A DNA stretch of 18,730 nt from Lentisphaerota bacterium (GCA_022837245.1 JALHHX010000018.1:22608-41337); one strand, 5' to 3'. Shown: positions 10,001 to 16,701, numbered from the stretch's first letter. The notes: a model not told the origin generated them from the letters alone. Program-made: numbers and translations.

Positions 10001-10572
10001 AGTCTCTGCTAGCCGACGCCATAGCTTTTCTTGAGAGCCTGCCGCTCGATGGCGGGGCAACTCTCTCCGTGCACGGTGTCAGCGGCATCTTCCCGGCTTA
10101 CGCGCGGAATGAGACCATCTTCGCAACAATACAAGGAAAAGAGGTTCCAATCCGAGTCGTACGCTCCCTTGAAACAGAAGGGCACGGCGAATGCATAGCC
10201 GACCGCCTGCCCGCGAAGGACGGTGTCGGCTGGATAGGCATGCAGGCCGTGTGCGCAGGAGGGGGTTTAGATGGCATCCACGCTGCTTTGTTCGGCGTGC
10301 GTGACGACTACCGGGCGCTGATCGCAGACATCCTCGCGACCCGTTTTGCAGAAGCTGGTGCAGAATGGCTTCACCGCAAGACAATCGAGGAAAAATGGGG
10401 TGGCGGAGACCTTGGGATCCGACCTGCGCCCGGCTATCCGTCCTGCCCGGACCATCAACTCAAGCGCATTATCTTCTCGGCTCTCGGAGCCGAGGAGGCC
10501 ATTGGCGCCCACCTTACCGAATCCGCGATGATGGTGCCGGAAGCCTCGACCTGCGCCTTCATAATCCGCTAG
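7087..10572 (+). CDS. metH: Cobalamin-dependent methionine synthase
   Basis: MetH transfers a methyl group from methyltetrahydrofolate to homocysteine via cobalamin. The 1161 residues show four modules. The homocysteine domain has LDGATGTMIQRL at 21-32 and zinc ligands C248 and C311-C312. The folate (pterin) domain has KIGERTNVAGSR (347-358), DIIDVNMDD (385-393) and MIDSSDW (421-427). The B12 cap/binding module has LFLPQILKSAQVM (713-725), DVHDIGKS with the cobalt-ligating H763, and GLSGLITPS. The AdoMet reactivation domain has FPAYARNET, AEWLH and IRPAPGYPSCPDH (1111-1123). The protein stops about 40 residues before the usual C-terminus. By eye, the AdoMet contacts known from E. coli are altered: D946 reads N950, E1128 reads G, and Y1189 is absent. 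The ATG at 7087 is used; an in-frame TTG six bases upstream is possible. The helicase stop lies 6 bases upstream. No cobalamin or SAM riboswitch is visible. Confidence 0.96.
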   Translation: MTESTKTKPIEREIEKRILILDGATGTMIQRLGLEEADFRGDRFRGHPTTLKGNNDILCLTRPDAVAAIHRQYLEAGADLISTDSFNANAISQQDYGTAHLVHEINEAAARIAKREAAAASTPGRPRFVCGSIGPTGKTASIPVNAADPAERSVTFDELAIAYRDQVRGLLDGGVDALLVETVFDSLNAKAAIYAISLEFDARGDYVPVMLSASVSGSGARLLTGQTAEDFFSAVSHAPHLLTIGLNCGLGAAQLVPVIRRLRAVSPVRLSLHPNAGLPDSFGNYVQTGPSMRAELEPLLREGAVSIIGGCCGTTPDHIREIAAAAVSLPPALPPTPTETGRGRFLKIGERTNVAGSRRFLRLIQERNFDDAAIVAIDQVDAGADIIDVNMDDPMLDAPAAMRTFLNTAAAEPDLLRIPVMIDSSDWPTVVAGLKCLQNHSIVNSISLKDGEGEFLAHAAETLRLGASAVVMCFDEKGQADTIDRRREIAGRSYRLLVDNGFPAGRIIIDPNVFAIATGIPGHDSFAVDFIETVRWVKANLPGARTSAGVSNVSFAFRGNDTLRAWIHSVFLHHAIAAGLDMGIVNPASTIGYDTIPAAERAIVEDAVLNRAPGASERLAQLAMEMTSAGTAKKTAPSRQDKAATHPEADPGARLESAILSGTHATLEKDLEILLDELRATGLSDPEAALAIIEGPLMKGLERAGALFGEGKLFLPQILKSAQVMKLASAILDPALNAVVGKNAASAVERPRIVLATVRGDVHDIGKSIVGTVMRCNGWEVIDLGVMVECDEILDRARAVNADIVGLSGLITPSLAEMERVAAAFEKAGFTIPLIVGGAAVTPRHTAVRIAPLYSGVVACGGDASSMPALCASLVRGGKTRDVAAAAIADEQDRLRREFNESQEPKLSLDEARARAASGPDRRVASKTPPDPSVTVFRDIPLAELTPLVNWAMFLHSFGFKTKESQTSEEAKSLLADAIAFLESLPLDGGATLSVHGVSGIFPAYARNETIFATIQGKEVPIRVVRSLETEGHGECIADRLPAKDGVGWIGMQAVCAGGGLDGIHAALFGVRDDYRALIADILATRFAEAGAEWLHRKTIEEKWGGGDLGIRPAPGYPSCPDHQLKRIIFSALGAEEAIGAHLTESAMMVPEASTCAFIIR

Positions 10573-10584
10573 ATACAATTTCGG

Positions 10585-10614
10585 TTTACCTGCCTCCGTC
10601 TAAGAGGGTACAAT
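10585..10614 (+). promoter_or_regulatory. Candidate promoter of the DUF362-polyferredoxin-tatAC operon
   Basis: TTTACC (10585-10590, 4/6) and TACAAT (10609-10614, 5/6) are separated by 18 bases. Transcription would begin near 10621, inside the leader hairpin described next. The position between metH and the Tat operon fits a separate transcription unit, and no strong terminator is seen after metH. Confidence 0.45.
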
Positions 10615-10618
10615 AGGC

Positions 10619-10653
10619 GGGTGTCAAGGATCATAACACCCTGGTTCAACCAG
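10619..10653 (+). promoter_or_regulatory. Leader with two consecutive stem-loops before the Tat operon
   Basis: GGGTGT (10619-10624) pairs perfectly with ACACCC (10636-10641) over an 11-base loop. CTGGT (10641-10645) pairs with ACCAG (10649-10653) over TCA. Both share base 10641, so the two stems compete or stack. A strong Shine-Dalgarno, AAGGAG (10656-10661), and the ATG at 10667 follow at once. No T-run follows, so this is not an intrinsic terminator; it could be an operator, a 5'-stabilising structure or a translation control element. Confidence 0.35.
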
Positions 10654-10666
10654 AGAAGGAGAAAAA

Positions 10667-11593
10667 ATGGACAGGCGTGAATTTTTGAAAACGGCGGCGG
10701 TGGCAACAGCTGCGTCTGCAATCAATCTGAAGGCTTCCGCGGCAGCGGCGGCGGATGCAGCGGCAAAGGCCGTGTCGCCTGCCGACCCTCCCGTGGTGGT
10801 GGCGGTACGAAATGGAGATCCGGTGTCCATGTTCCGCAAAGGCATTGAGGCGCTTGGCGGCATGAAGGCCTTCGTCAAACCAGGGCAGCGGGTTGTGGTC
10901 AAACCCAACATAGCCTGGGATCGAATCCCCGAGGAAGGCGCCAACACCACGCCTGAACTCGTAGCAGAAATCGTGCGCCAGGCTATCGCGGTCGGCGCGA
11001 AGGAAGTCATCGTCTTCGATCACACCTGCAACAACTGGGAACGCACATATAAAACCAGCGGCATCGAGGCGGCCGCCAAGGACGCGGGGGCAAGGATCGC
11101 CTCGGCGGCCTCGAAGGAGGACTACGAGGAACGCTCGAACGACTCCGCCGTCAAAATGAAGAAAGCCTTGATTCACAAGGAACTTCTCGCGGCCGACGTG
11201 GTCATCAACGTGCCCATACTTAAAAACCACGGCGGCGCTAAAATGACAGCAGCCATGAAGAACTGGATGGGCGTGGTTTGGGACCGCGGTTTCATGCACG
11301 GAAATAATCTGCCTCAATGCATAGCCGACAGCATCCTCTACCGCAAACCAGACCTGAATGTCATCGACGCCTACCGCGTCATGCGGACAAACGGCCCCCG
11401 GGGCGTCAGCCTCGCCGACGTCACCGAACTCAAATACATGGTCTTGTCCCGCGATATCGTCGCCGCCGACACGATGGCGGCGCAACTTATCCAATACCCG
11501 ATCGATAGCGTTCCATATATCGCGATGGGCGAGAAGCACGGGCTCGGCATATCTGACATCACGAAGATGAAAATCGAAAGGCTTGACGCGTGA
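10667..11593 (+). CDS. Twin-arginine DUF362 domain protein
   Basis: This 308-residue protein has a classical Tat signal at its N-terminus: DRREFLK at 2-8, an alanine-rich hydrophobic stretch, then an Ala/Lys spacer to about residue 40. The mature part matches DUF362 with VVVKPNIAW (76-84), NVPILKNHGGAKMTAAMKNW (181-200) and DAYRVMRTNGPRG (234-246). Many DUF362 proteins carry ferredoxin motifs, but this one has only two cysteines (C121, C218), so any Fe-S cluster must come from a partner. The strong Shine-Dalgarno AAGGAG sits 5 bases before the ATG. It overlaps the next gene by GTGA. The family function is not established. Tat export and coupling to a polyferredoxin suggest an extracytoplasmic redox or metal-related role (inference). 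Confidence 0.88.
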   Translation: MDRREFLKTAAVATAASAINLKASAAAAADAAAKAVSPADPPVVVAVRNGDPVSMFRKGIEALGGMKAFVKPGQRVVVKPNIAWDRIPEEGANTTPELVAEIVRQAIAVGAKEVIVFDHTCNNWERTYKTSGIEAAAKDAGARIASAASKEDYEERSNDSAVKMKKALIHKELLAADVVINVPILKNHGGAKMTAAMKNWMGVVWDRGFMHGNNLPQCIADSILYRKPDLNVIDAYRVMRTNGPRGVSLADVTELKYMVLSRDIVAADTMAAQLIQYPIDSVPYIAMGEKHGLGISDITKMKIERLDA

Positions 11594-13071
11594 AACTCGC
11601 AGCACGTTATCTGCGGATCGCCGCCGGCGTTGCCGTAATGATTGCCGCCACTCTCGCGTTTGCAGGATCGGCCGTTATGATCCCGCAAATGGGCCCGTCG
11701 GTGCTCGGCGTATTAGCAACAGGTGCCTGGGTTGCGGCAGTCGCCGTCCTCGTCTTCACCGTTCTGACCCTCCTCTTCGGGCGCGTCTACTGCGGGGCGC
11801 TATGCCCTCTTGGCATTGTTCAGGATTTCATGGCGTGGCTAACGCGTCGCAAAGGCAAAGGACAGCCTGACAAAAACCGCAAGGTTATGCGCTATTCGAT
11901 TCTTACGGTCACCGCCGGCTTGCTCCTTGCCGGCTGGGTGCTGCTAGCGCGACTGCTAGAACCGTTCACGCTTTTCGGCCGCATGGTTTCAGGGTTCGTG
12001 ATTCCAACCTATACAAAAATAATGCCAGGAGCCGCCGGAAAATACGTCGGCACTGAAGCCGGCATTGCGGCAGGGGTGGTTGTGCTTCTGGTGCTAGTCG
12101 TGCTCGTTGTGCGCAACAACCGTGTTTTCTGCACTTCGATATGCCCCGTGGGGGCGTTGCTCGGGCTATTTGCAAAGGTCGGGGTGTTCCGACTCTCGAT
12201 TGATTCAGAAAAGTGCATCCGCTGCGGCAAGTGCGCCAGATCTTGTCCTTCGGGATGCATTGACCTGAAGCACGTGGATCTCGACAACGAACGGTGCGTG
12301 CGCTGCATGAACTGCACCTCGGAATGTCCTGAAGATGCCGTGAAATGGAAGCGCCGCGCCGCACCCCAACCAGCAACAGACCTCACCACTTCAGCCGAAA
12401 CTCCGCCTCGCCGCAAATTCCTTCTCGGTCTCGGTGGCGCGGCAGTTGCCTCATTTGGTGCCGGACGCCTCTTCAAACCCGGCGGAATAGTACCGCTACA
12501 CATCAAACCAGGCATCTTTCCACCGGGCGCCGGCAGCGTGGAACGCTTTTCCTCGAAATGCACGGGATGCCTGCTATGCGTGAACGACTGCTCAGGCAAG
12601 GTGATCATGCCACCGGATGCGTCCAATCCCACCGTGCACCTTGACTATACCAAGGGCATGTGTGAATTCAACTGCAACAACTGCTCGCAGGTCTGCCCAA
12701 CTGGCGCGATAATGTCCACCCCGATTGAAAAGAAAAAACGTCTCCGCATCGGAACGGCCGTCTTTTATGAAACACGTTGCATCGCCGCCATCTATGGAAC
12801 GCACTGCGGCGCCTGCGCGGAGCATTGTCCCACCGGGGCGGTCCGCATGGTCATGAAAACTGGGTTCAAAGTTCCGATACCGGAAGTGACCGAAGCTCTT
12901 TGCATTGGCTGCGGCAACTGCAGTTGGCCATGCCCCGTGCGCCCTGAACGCGCCATTACTGTTTCGCCCGTGCCTGTTCAAACGCCCGCCGAAGATCCGG
13001 AGGAGCATTTCAAGAAAATGCAGGAACAACTCACCACGCCGCCCGCCCCAAAAGGCGAGTGGCTTATATGA
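11590..13071 (+). CDS. NapH-like membrane polyferredoxin with internal Tat segment
   Basis: The 493-residue protein has a GTG start overlapping the DUF362 stop (GTGA), with AAAGG just upstream. The N-terminal half is NapH/NosR-like. It has about four membrane segments (near 8-30, 40-64, 103-122, 157-174), CGALCP (68-73) and CTSICP (181-186), then two [4Fe-4S] motifs (C209/212/215/219 and C236/239/242/246). A second hydrophobic segment with a twin-arginine motif, PPRRKFLLGLGG (272-283), runs to about 292. The C-terminal part carries four more cysteine motifs (C324-334, C358-369, C397/406/409/413, C438-448). By analogy with dual Sec/Tat proteins such as the actinobacterial Rieske protein, the C-terminal domain is probably folded in the cytoplasm and exported by Tat. 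That would form an electron relay across the membrane to the DUF362 protein or another partner. The electron donor is unknown. Confidence 0.88.
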   Translation: MKLAARYLRIAAGVAVMIAATLAFAGSAVMIPQMGPSVLGVLATGAWVAAVAVLVFTVLTLLFGRVYCGALCPLGIVQDFMAWLTRRKGKGQPDKNRKVMRYSILTVTAGLLLAGWVLLARLLEPFTLFGRMVSGFVIPTYTKIMPGAAGKYVGTEAGIAAGVVVLLVLVVLVVRNNRVFCTSICPVGALLGLFAKVGVFRLSIDSEKCIRCGKCARSCPSGCIDLKHVDLDNERCVRCMNCTSECPEDAVKWKRRAAPQPATDLTTSAETPPRRKFLLGLGGAAVASFGAGRLFKPGGIVPLHIKPGIFPPGAGSVERFSSKCTGCLLCVNDCSGKVIMPPDASNPTVHLDYTKGMCEFNCNNCSQVCPTGAIMSTPIEKKKRLRIGTAVFYETRCIAAIYGTHCGACAEHCPTGAVRMVMKTGFKVPIPEVTEALCIGCGNCSWPCPVRPERAITVSPVPVQTPAEDPEEHFKKMQEQLTTPPAPKGEWLI

Positions 13072-13096
13072 ACAAACAACAAAAGGAGAATCCGCC

Positions 13097-13372
13097 ATGG
13101 GAATCGGGTGGACTGAAATTCTTTTAATAGCCCTTGTGGTGTTGCTCGTTTTCGGTGCCAAACGCATACCGGAAATCGCCAAAGCGCTCGGACGTGCTTC
13201 CTTCGAATTCAAAAAGGCGCGCGCTGAAATCCAGAAGGAAACCGAAGACCTGATCAAGGAAACGGAGAAGCACGCTGAAGCCGCGTCAAAGGCCGAAACG
13301 CCACCGGCCGCGCAAAACAAAAGCGACGAATCAAAGGACACAACAGGCAACGACGGCTCTGCCAATGCCTGA
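13097..13372 (+). CDS. tatA: Sec-independent translocase subunit TatA
   Basis: This 91-residue protein has the TatA/E layout: a short N-terminal membrane helix (GWTEILLIALVVLLVFGAKR, 4-23), the hinge FGAKRIPEIAKALG (19-32), an amphipathic helix with FEFKKA (37-42), and a charged, disordered tail rich in Glu, Lys, Ala and Ser. The polar residue near the N-terminus is Glu (E7), as in TatB, rather than the Gln of E. coli TatA. With no tatB nearby, it may serve both roles as in minimal TatAC systems. AAGGAG at 13083-13088 lies 8 bases before the ATG. Its end overlaps tatC by 8 bases. Confidence 0.93.
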   Translation: MGIGWTEILLIALVVLLVFGAKRIPEIAKALGRASFEFKKARAEIQKETEDLIKETEKHAEAASKAETPPAAQNKSDESKDTTGNDGSANA

Positions 13373-14243
13373 GCTGGAGAAAGATTCTTTTCTCGGGCAC
13401 CTCGAAGCCCTGCGCGCAACGCTCCTGGCGTGTGTGCGCGCTTGGGCTCTGGCGGTGCCGTTCGGAATCGTGCTCGCCCCGCGCTTCATCCGGGCACTCA
13501 TGCACTGGAGCTTCCCTGAGTCCTTCCGCCAGCTGAACTACTTTGGCATACTCGAAGTGTTCGTCGTCTACATGCGCATGGGGCTCATCCTTGCGGTTGT
13601 TTTCGCATCTCCCTACATCATCTTCAAAATCTGGCGTTTTTTGCTTCCAGCGCTTTATGAAAACGAACGCAGACTTTTCAAGCGATGGCTCGTGTTTGCG
13701 GCGATTCTTTTCGTCGCCGGCGCCGCGTTTTGCGTAGTAGCGATCCTTCCGCTCATCGTCCGCTTTTCAGCTGCGTTCGCCTCAGACTACCTAACGCCGG
13801 TTCTCGGACTCTCCAACTTCCTATCCCTTTCCGGAGCCCTCATCCTGGCCTGCGGCGCGATGTTCCAAATGCCGGTCGCCATCTTCATCGCCGTCCGTTT
13901 CGGCCTCGTGCGCGTCGAATCGCTCCGCCACGGGCGCCCTTACGCGCTCATCATCATCTTGGTCATCGCCGCGATACTAACGCCACCCGATGTAATCAGC
14001 CAACTTCTTCTTGCCCTCCCGACTCTGCTGCTATACGAACTCGGCATAATCCTCGCCTCAAGCGCCGCACCGCCGATTGAAGAGGCTCCGTGGCAGAGTC
14101 CCGACCCCGCCTCCTCGGAAACCCAAGCCGTTGCACCAGTCGCCATGCCTTCCCAAGAGGCTGGTGAATCTTCTCCCGACGACACCATGTACGACTTCTA
14201 CAAAAAAGAAGCGGCCCGTACTGATTCCGACGACAACAAGTAG
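13365..14243 (+). CDS. tatC: Sec-independent translocase subunit TatC, with divergent signature residues
   Basis: The 292-residue protein has six predicted membrane helices and TatC landmarks: HLEALR (12-17), SPYIIFKIWRFLLPALYENE (82-101), FQMPVA (167-172) and AAILTPPDVISQLLLALP (202-219). TatC forms the receptor for twin-arginine signals in the inner membrane. The glutamate matching E. coli E103 (E101) and the D/Q pair of the last loop (D209, Q213) are present. The usual fourth-position Glu of HLxELR is Ala here (E14 sits one residue earlier), and the common FExP glutamate is Q168. A ~58-residue cytoplasmic tail, rich in Pro, Ser, Ala and acidic residues, follows the last helix and is longer than usual. 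It overlaps tatA by 8 bases and ends the Tat/Fe-S operon; the next gene is convergent. Confidence 0.94.
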   Translation: MPELEKDSFLGHLEALRATLLACVRAWALAVPFGIVLAPRFIRALMHWSFPESFRQLNYFGILEVFVVYMRMGLILAVVFASPYIIFKIWRFLLPALYENERRLFKRWLVFAAILFVAGAAFCVVAILPLIVRFSAAFASDYLTPVLGLSNFLSLSGALILACGAMFQMPVAIFIAVRFGLVRVESLRHGRPYALIIILVIAAILTPPDVISQLLLALPTLLLYELGIILASSAAPPIEEAPWQSPDPASSETQAVAPVAMPSQEAGESSPDDTMYDFYKKEAARTDSDDNK

Positions 14244-14260
14244 CCCCGTGGCAGAGTCCC
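14088..14260. repeat. 15-bp direct repeat at the tatC 3' end
   Basis: CCGTGGCAGAGTCCC occurs at 14088-14102, inside the TatC tail region, and again at 14246-14260, just after the tatC stop; the copies are 158 bp apart. The enclosed segment encodes most of the low-complexity TatC tail. A duplication or slippage origin for the tail is possible, but chance cannot be excluded. Confidence 0.6.
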
Positions 14261-14279
14261 CACTCCAGCAAGAGACGGG
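14245..14279. terminator. Weak hairpin between convergent genes
   Basis: CCCGT (14245-14249) and ACGGG (14275-14279) can pair, with GAGT-CCCC-ACTC as a small inner stem. It lies between tatC and the convergent glycosidase gene, where a bidirectional terminator is expected, but the stem is short and no T-run follows. Confidence 0.25.
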
Positions 14280-14281
14280 AA

Positions 14282-16660
14282 TTACTTTCTAGTTGGGCGG
14301 AGGCCGAGGGCTTCGATTGTGGAAAGATCCACAGAAACGGAGATGTCTTTGGGCGTTTCTATGCTGTAGTTGAAGGCTTTGCCTTCTTTGCTCCAGGAGA
14401 CTTTCACGGTATCACCGCCAATAGGCATGACGCCGGCGCAGCGCTCTAGCGGCACATCGGAAAAAGCCACCTCAACCTTCCGGTTTACATAGTCGATATT
14501 GCGTATACCTAAAACGTCGCGGAAGAGCAGTCGCTCGACATGGCTCGCGAAGCCGTGCGAACAGCTAGCGGTTGGTGAATCGTGCTCCCAGAGCGTACCT
14601 GTTGTCTCCACCATCTTGCGGAAATAGTCTTTAGACTCTTCAAGTATCTGAGCCGAAAGCCCAAGGCGTGAAAGCAACTCCGTACGCATAGGCTGGCCGA
14701 TCATGGCGTTGGCAAAATAAATCTCCGGATGCTTTTTCGTCTGTTTGCGGTCCGGCCCGAAGTCGTTTCTAAGCGTTTCCCAGAGCTGCGGGAATTCTTC
14801 GATCGTAGCGGTGCCGAAGAAAAACGCATAGTACTGGCAAACCTCAGTGCGCTCGCCGGTGAGCTCCAGCGACCCGTCCGGACGGCGGATGGCGTTGTCC
14901 ACGAAAAACTCGCCGTCGAAAGATTGTTCGCGAATAGTCGCGCGCATGGCGTCGGCCTGCGCCTTTAGCTCGGGCATTCCGTATATGCGGTCAATGGATT
15001 CAAGGGCAGCGGCATATGTCATGTTTGAGGGGTAGTTGACGTCCTGCACAAGCTCGTTCGCGCGGGACCATTCGATGAACACCCATCCCTTCAATTTCTC
15101 GAGGAGGCCGTCGTCGTTTGTGAATTGTTTGAAGTAGTCTATCAGCGCAAGCACTTTCGGTTTGAAGGCATCGACCATAGCACGGTCGCCGCTGCGGTAC
15201 AGGTACTCCTCCAGCTGAAACACGAACCACATCGCCCAGTTGGGGATGAAAGCGCCATCGTTGTGGTCCGATGGGTAGCACATTGGCAGCATGCCCTCGG
15301 GCAGATGCTCGAACTTTTCGGGCAGCAGGAAGTTCTCGAAAAACACGTGCTCCATATCCGCAGAGCCGCAAAGATCCGCCGACACGCGCCCGATGTAAAA
15401 GCTGTCGCAAAGCCAGCCGGCGCGCTCGCGTCCTGCGCAGTCCGTGAAGGTGTCGACAGAGTTCTGCTTGAACGTCTCTCGCGCGGCGTCGAAGATGGCG
15501 TCGAGCGCCTTGTCAGAAGATTCGAATGATGCTCGTTCCGCCGTCGGGTTCACGTACTCGCGGAAGTATATGTTGGATATTTCGCACGCGCCGTGCTCGA
15601 CGATCACCTTAAAATACTTGAGCTCGTATGGTTCGAAAGTCTCGAGGTTATAGACGCCCGGTTCCGTCAGATCGTATGTGACAACGTTCGCGCAGCAGTA
15701 GCGCGTGGTGCTTACATCGTCGTCTATAAGGAGCTCGTCGAAAGCAAAATATAGACGAATTGGAGCGTAGCATTTGACCGTCGCTCCGAGGAAGCCCGCG
15801 TTGTTCCTCGCGAACTCCAGTGTTCGGAAGTCGCCATCAGCCATTTCAAGGCGATCGCCTTCCCGCAACGGTTTTTTGACCGCCACCTTCGTGGTCGGTT
15901 CCAGTCTCTGCACTCGGTAGAACGGGATGTCTTCCAGCTCACTCTCCAGATATCCTCCGAGCTTGGGCCCGATGTGTTTTATCGTGCGGTCGGCCCATAC
16001 GGGCTTGTCGGGGTTGAACTCAACCGTGCCCTTTAAGCGCGCGGTCAGGGGGTGCAATATGTTGAACTCAGGATACGGTGTGCAACGGGCGAGAAGCCTA
16101 AGCTGATCCACAGTCTCAAGCTCCTGCGCGTTGAAAGCCCCGCCGTCGCGCCACGCGTCGCAGCTGGGCGCCATGCGGTAGACCTCCGAAAATGGCCGCT
16201 GGAAGCTGTAGCGCTGAACTTTCTGCATGCGATGTTCCAGAGCCTGCGCTTCGAACTGTGCACCGTTTCCGCCCGTCGATGCAAGCACACGTGCGCCTGC
16301 CATCACCTCCGCCTGTAGAAACGCCGGCTGGTCCGGCTGGTCGAGCAAATAGTAGCTGTTGACGTTGTACCCCGCCACCTCGACGGCGATCGTGTTAACG
16401 CCAGGCTTGCATTTACCCTTCAGGCTCCATTCGTCGACGCGCGCGTACCCGTGCGGTCCTCTCGCTGGACCGTAGCCGAGAAACTCGCCATTCAGAAAAA
16501 TCCTGTATATTGAAGAAGCCGTCAGCCGCACGACCGCGTTGGCCGCATCCTCTCCGTGCACCTGGACGCGGAAGCCCACGAACACGTTCTTTTCCTTGCT
16601 GCGCCCCTTCAACCAAACGGGTTTCCCCGACACAAACTTAGTCTCGATATTGTCTTTCAT
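14282..16660 (-). CDS. GH78-like alpha-L-rhamnosidase
   Basis: This 792-residue six-hairpin glycosidase has N-terminal beta domains and a sugar-binding-like stretch (RIFLNGEFLGYGPARGP, 53-69). Its (alpha/alpha)6 barrel carries DCAGRERAGWLCD at 407-419. D407, E412 and D419 have the same spacing as D567, E572 and D579 of the Bacillus GH78 enzyme BsRhaB, and the Glu of TGTLWEHDSPTAS (E692) matches the proposed catalytic base. This supports an active inverting glycosidase, most likely releasing L-rhamnose; other terminal sugars are possible in the wider clan. There is no signal peptide, so it should be cytoplasmic and act on imported oligosaccharides or glycosides. No transporter or rhamnose catabolic gene is present in the window. 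It follows the RNA methyltransferase gene by 41 bases, perhaps in one transcript, though only a weak GGAA precedes the ATG. Confidence 0.85.
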   Translation of the reverse strand: MKDNIETKFVSGKPVWLKGRSKEKNVFVGFRVQVHGEDAANAVVRLTASSIYRIFLNGEFLGYGPARGPHGYARVDEWSLKGKCKPGVNTIAVEVAGYNVNSYYLLDQPDQPAFLQAEVMAGARVLASTGGNGAQFEAQALEHRMQKVQRYSFQRPFSEVYRMAPSCDAWRDGGAFNAQELETVDQLRLLARCTPYPEFNILHPLTARLKGTVEFNPDKPVWADRTIKHIGPKLGGYLESELEDIPFYRVQRLEPTTKVAVKKPLREGDRLEMADGDFRTLEFARNNAGFLGATVKCYAPIRLYFAFDELLIDDDVSTTRYCCANVVTYDLTEPGVYNLETFEPYELKYFKVIVEHGACEISNIYFREYVNPTAERASFESSDKALDAIFDAARETFKQNSVDTFTDCAGRERAGWLCDSFYIGRVSADLCGSADMEHVFFENFLLPEKFEHLPEGMLPMCYPSDHNDGAFIPNWAMWFVFQLEEYLYRSGDRAMVDAFKPKVLALIDYFKQFTNDDGLLEKLKGWVFIEWSRANELVQDVNYPSNMTYAAALESIDRIYGMPELKAQADAMRATIREQSFDGEFFVDNAIRRPDGSLELTGERTEVCQYYAFFFGTATIEEFPQLWETLRNDFGPDRKQTKKHPEIYFANAMIGQPMRTELLSRLGLSAQILEESKDYFRKMVETTGTLWEHDSPTASCSHGFASHVERLLFRDVLGIRNIDYVNRKVEVAFSDVPLERCAGVMPIGGDTVKVSWSKEGKAFNYSIETPKDISVSVDLSTIEALGLRPTRK

Positions 16661-16701
16661 GTTTCCGATAACCTGTAATGGTGTTATTGTTTATAGAGTG
16701 T

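Noticed and set aside
10573..10616. A +1 frame after the metH stop that continues for about 18 residues, as if a frameshift had cut the MetH C-terminus
   Set aside because: The continuation does not resemble the missing MetH tail and ends too early; a genuine shorter protein is more likely.
10646..11605. Minus-strand frame of 319 codons opposite the DUF362 gene
   Set aside because: It is antisense to a clearly recognised gene with its own Shine-Dalgarno; the His/Arg/Asp-rich product matches nothing.
16690..16695. TATAAA on the minus strand upstream of the rhamnosidase gene as a promoter
   Set aside because: No -35 element at a suitable distance, and the 41-base gap also fits readthrough from the methyltransferase gene.
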